Part shown: in pieces, positions 30,112-32,656 of the stretch
How the letters are laid out: every line of letters begins with the position of its first letter
Numbering within the stretch: the stretch's first letter is position 1
Assembly: GCA_028287565.1 (NCBI GenBank)
Contig: JAQBPK010000265.1
Location: 1-32,656 of the forward strand
Direction of reading: 5' to 3'
Source: Vulcanimicrobiota bacterium
GTDB lineage: Bacteria; Vulcanimicrobiota; Vulcanimicrobiia; Vulcanimicrobiales; Vulcanimicrobiaceae
Length of the DNA: 32,656 nt
The notes under the pieces: model-generated
Told to the model about the DNA's origin: nothing
Seen by the model: only the letters and a program-made list of their open reading frames with translations
Databases searched by the model: none
Program-made: the position numbers and the translations under genes

Positions 30112-31113
30112 GTGCTGCTGCTCGGAATCGAGACGTCTTGCGACGACACGGCGACGGCCGTCGTCCGCGACGGTGTGCACGTGCTCTCCAACGTCTCGAC
30201 CAACCAGGACGAGTTCCATGCGAAGTACGGCGGGATCGTGCCGGAGATCGCCTCGCGCCGCCATGCGGCGCTGCTGTCGGCGGCGGTCGACGACGCGCTG
30301 ACGCGCGCGAACGTCTCGCTCGGCGAGCTCGACGGCATCGCGGTGACGTCGGGGCCCGGGCTCATCGGCAGCCTGGTCGTCGGAGTCGCGGCGGCCAAGG
30401 CATTGGCGTTCGCGACCGGCCTGCCGCTATATGCGGTCAACCACCTGCACGGCCATCTCTTTGCGGCATTTCTGGAACGCGACGAACCACCGCCGTACCC
30501 GTTCCTTGCCCTGCTCGTCTCGGGCGGCCATTCACAGCTGGTCGAAGTTCATTCGCCGGTGTCGCTGCGCATCATCGGCAAGACGCGCGACGACGCCGCA
30601 GGCGAGGCGTACGACAAGACTGCGCGCCTCTTGGATCTGCCGTTCCCGGGCGGCCCGGCGCTGGACGCGCTCGCACGCAACGGCGATCCCAAAGCGATCG
30701 CGTTCCCGCGGCACCGGCCGGATCCGGGCACGCTCGACATGAGCTTCTCAGGCCTGAAGACCTCCGTGCGGTATTTCCTTACATCCGACGCGGGAAAGCG
30801 CGCGCGACGCGAGGATGTCGCGGCGTCGTTCCAAGCTGCGGTCGTCGACGTGCTGATCGACCGTGTCGCTCGAGCGCTAGACGCGGGCGAATACCGCGCG
30901 CTGGTCCTGAGCGGCGGCGTCGCCGCGAACAGCGCACTCCAGACCGCGTTCAGATTACTCGGCGAGCAGCGCAGCATTCCGGCGTACGTGCCGGAACGCC
31001 GCTTCTGCACCGACAACGCCGCGATGATCGCAGCGGCAGCAGAGCGGCGCGGCGACGCCGCATCCGCCGATCCGCGAACGCTGGTCGCAGATCCGAACCT
31101 GCGCTTCGCCTAG
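30112..31113 (+). CDS. tsaD: tRNA N6-threonylcarbamoyladenosine transferase subunit TsaD
   Basis: The 333-residue protein belongs to the ASKHA superfamily and transfers threonylcarbamoyl to A37 of ANN-decoding tRNAs with TsaB and TsaE. It opens LLGIETSCDDTATAVV, has ELDGIAVTSGPGLIGSLVVG, the metal site NHLHGHL (His pair), SGGHSQL, GEAYDKTARLL, SFSGLKTS, and VLSGGVAANSAL with CTDNAAMIA near the end, the Asp being the third metal ligand. Length is normal. The start is GTG 30112. TsaB and TsaE genes are not in the window. Confidence 0.96.
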   Translation: MLLLGIETSCDDTATAVVRDGVHVLSNVSTNQDEFHAKYGGIVPEIASRRHAALLSAAVDDALTRANVSLGELDGIAVTSGPGLIGSLVVGVAAAKALAFATGLPLYAVNHLHGHLFAAFLERDEPPPYPFLALLVSGGHSQLVEVHSPVSLRIIGKTRDDAAGEAYDKTARLLDLPFPGGPALDALARNGDPKAIAFPRHRPDPGTLDMSFSGLKTSVRYFLTSDAGKRARREDVAASFQAAVVDVLIDRVARALDAGEYRALVLSGGVAANSALQTAFRLLGEQRSIPAYVPERRFCTDNAAMIAAAAERRGDAASADPRTLVADPNLRFA

Positions 31114-31147
31114 ACCGGCTCCTGAAGTAAACCGTCGCCATGATATC

Positions 31148-31528
31148 TTAAATGCTTGCCTGCTGCGCCGTGAGCCGGTCATCGTGGACGTTGCCGGTGT
31201 TCACGACGTCATCGCGTTCGAACAGCACGATCTCGGTGCCCGGTTCGGCGACCGGCTTGTGCTCGACACCGTGCGGAACGCGCAGCAGCTCGCCCGCGCC
31301 GAACCGCTCCACCTCTTCGACGCCGTCGCGGAGGTAGTGCATCGCGATCTCGCCGCGGATCACGAAGAAAATCTCGTCATCCGTGTCGTGATGGTGCCAG
31401 ACGAACTCGCCGCCGATCTTCACGACCTTGAGCGCGAAGTCGCCGACGCGCGCGATGATCTTCGGCGACCATTGCTCGTCGAATGCGTCAAATTTCTCGC
31501 GGAGCGAAATCTTGCGCAGCGATTCCAC
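31148..31528 (-). CDS. Small cupin-domain protein
   Basis: The 126-residue protein is a single cupin barrel. FVWHHHDTDDEIFFVIRGE supplies the first motif (His45-47, Glu52), and LLRVPHGVEHKPV supplies the second His, a complete metal-binding set. The first 20 residues (SLREKFDAFDEQWSPKII) look like the lead-in of cupins related to mannose-6-phosphate isomerase. It starts at GTG 31528, sharing one base with the stop of the GNAT gene upstream, so the two are cotranscribed. The substrate is unknown. Confidence 0.85.
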   Translation of the reverse strand: MESLRKISLREKFDAFDEQWSPKIIARVGDFALKVVKIGGEFVWHHHDTDDEIFFVIRGEIAMHYLRDGVEEVERFGAGELLRVPHGVEHKPVAEPGTEIVLFERDDVVNTGNVHDDRLTAQQASI

Positions 31529-32085
31529 TAGCTAACCTCTAGCCGGTCGCGATCGTCGACGATCGCCCAGCGCTCGTGGTCGCGCCAGGCTCCGTCGAGG
31601 AACAGGTAACGGGGTGAAAAGCCTTCCTTCGTGAAGCCGGCGCGCCGCGCGAGCGCAAGCGAACGCGCGTTTCCCGGCTGGATGTTCGCTTCGATGCGGT
31701 GCAGGCCGAGCTCCTCGAAGCCGAACCGGACGGCCTCGCGAAGCGCGTCGGTCATAAGGCCGCGGCCGCCGGTGCTCGGGTATCCCCAATAGCCGCAGTA
31801 CGTGCTGCGGAAAAAGCTCAAGACGATGTTGCTGAAGTTGATCACGCCGACGACGGCATCCGTGGCGCGCTCGCGCGCGATCAGAACCACGTTCGCGCCG
31901 GTGACGCTCCGTTCGAACCAGCCGTCGAAGCCGGCGCGGTCGGTGAACGGCGCTTCCCACGGCATATGATAGCTCGTCGAGGCCCGGTTCAGCGCGATCA
32001 GCTCGTCCGCGTCGGCGCGCCGCACGCGCCGCAGGATGACGCGCGATGCCGGGACCGCCGCCAGTTCCGGCTCGTCAGACGGCAC
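31528..32085 (-). CDS. GNAT N-acetyltransferase, RimJ/RimL-like
   Basis: The 185-residue protein has the GNAT fold: VILRRVRRADADELIALNR at the start, VVGVINFSNIV in the core strand, TGGRGLMTDALREAVRFGFEEL as the acetyl-CoA pyrophosphate loop and helix, and LHRIEANIQPGNARSLALARRAGF as the C-terminal motif, where R-x-G-F is typical of RimJ/RimL enzymes. Such enzymes acetylate N-termini or small amines. It overlaps the DsbA-like gene by 11 nt and the cupin gene by one base, forming a tight three-gene unit. Confidence 0.92.
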   Translation of the reverse strand: MPSDEPELAAVPASRVILRRVRRADADELIALNRASTSYHMPWEAPFTDRAGFDGWFERSVTGANVVLIARERATDAVVGVINFSNIVLSFFRSTYCGYWGYPSTGGRGLMTDALREAVRFGFEELGLHRIEANIQPGNARSLALARRAGFTKEGFSPRYLFLDGAWRDHERWAIVDDRDRLEVS

Positions 32086-32629
32086 TGCCGCGCTCCAGCA
32101 GCCAGTCGATCGCGTGCGCGAAGCTCTCTTCTTTGGGCTCGTCCTCGAACAGCAGATCGTTCAAGAAAAACGCCGGCGTCCCGGGGATCCCGCTCTCCTC
32201 GCCGCTCTCCTTCTGCTCCTCGACGAGCGATGCGTACGTCCGTTCGCGCAATGCCGTCGCGAGCGCGCCCGCATCGAGGCCGAGGTCGCGTGCATAGCCG
32301 AGCAGGTGCTCTTGGCCGAGCGCGCGCTGGTGCTCGAACAGCGTGTCGTGCATCTCCCAGAACTTGCCGTGGTCCGCAGCGAATTCCGCGGTTTCGGCCG
32401 CAGCTTGCGCATGCGGGTGCTGGAGGAGCGGAAAGCTGCGGAACACGACTCGCAAGCGGTCGCCGTAACGCTTCTCCAGCGACTTCACAAGAGGGTATGC
32501 GACACCGCAATACGGGCACTCGAAGTCGCCGTACTCGACCAGCGTGACCGGCGCGTCCAGCGAGCCGCGCACGTGATCGTCGGGACCGACCGGAACCGCG
32601 AGCCCGATGAGACCGTCGCCTTCCATCAC
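32075..32629 (-). CDS. DsbA-like thioredoxin-fold oxidoreductase, cytoplasmic
   Basis: The 184-residue protein starts at GTG 32629 (or ATG 32626). It has VEYGDFECPYCGVAYPLV with a CPYC active site (Cys38, Cys41), a helical insert (KFWEMHDTLFEHQRALGQE), and GIPGTPAFFLNDLLF, whose Thr-Pro is the cis-proline loop of DsbA-like proteins. There is no signal peptide or membrane segment, so it probably acts in the cytoplasm, unlike most DsbA relatives. It is the first gene visible of a unit with GNAT and cupin genes. The 27 bases beyond it contain nothing I recognise. Confidence 0.9.
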   Translation of the reverse strand: MMEGDGLIGLAVPVGPDDHVRGSLDAPVTLVEYGDFECPYCGVAYPLVKSLEKRYGDRLRVVFRSFPLLQHPHAQAAAETAEFAADHGKFWEMHDTLFEHQRALGQEHLLGYARDLGLDAGALATALRERTYASLVEEQKESGEESGIPGTPAFFLNDLLFEDEPKEESFAHAIDWLLERGSAV

Positions 32630-32656
32630 GTCATCGTTCGAAGGTCCAGCGGCGAA

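Overview
The window is a 32.7 kb stretch of bacterial chromosome with high GC, frequent GTG and TTG starts, many 4-nt stop/start overlaps and tRNA genes with encoded CCA ends. Most genes are housekeeping or metabolic. The organism is probably an aerobic, high-GC environmental bacterium. A deep-branching soil lineage or an actinobacterium-like genome would fit, but no phylogenetic marker here lets me name the phylum from reading alone.

Layout. 1-2.3 kb: sulfate activation on the minus strand, cysD overlapping a cysN-cysC fusion that runs off the left edge; a terminator-like hairpin sits at the 5' end of cysD. 2.5-3.6 kb: a secreted CHRD-like protein, then an endonuclease VII-type HNH protein beside tRNA-Phe. 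3.6-6.7 kb: a GGDEF-EAL protein and an SsuBC/TauBC-type ABC permease and ATPase without a binding protein. 6.75-6.98 kb: a tRNA-Val(CAC)-tRNA-Asp(GUC) unit with a recognisable promoter. 7.0-9.8 kb: type IB topoisomerase with a Lys-rich tail, a small secreted protein, a VOC-fold protein, and a lipoprotein with an Asp/His/Arg repeat.

10.0-23.6 kb looks like one metabolic block: a molybdenum hydroxylase (large subunit interrupted by a frameshift, plus 2Fe-2S subunit), an SDR oxidoreductase, an MFS carrier, an exported alpha/beta hydrolase, a LuxR-type response regulator with its GAF histidine kinase, and a divergent complete livKGFHM-type ABC importer followed 7 bp later by a free-standing sensor-like domain. 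A 13-bp motif, TTCGGGTGTACCG, occurs upstream of both the hydrolase and the importer/kinase, suggesting a regulon of this two-component system. I infer a locus for sensing, hydrolysing, importing and oxidising an unidentified organic compound.

23.6-26.3 kb is an accessory-looking patch, apparently less GC-rich: a RHH antitoxin/MazF-PemK toxin pair with a direct-repeat operator candidate, tRNA-Val(GAC) with promoter and terminator, an 18-bp perfect palindrome, a zinc-ribbon membrane protein, an unknown membrane-anchored helical protein and a 40-aa membrane peptide. 26.3-32.6 kb returns to core genes: a VIT1/CCC1-type transporter, thrS without a TGS domain, an MFS carrier, tsaD, and an overlapping minus-strand set (DsbA-like protein, GNAT acetyltransferase, cupin). 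No gene-free stretch longer than about 300 bases was found, and no CRISPR array, insertion sequence or rRNA gene.
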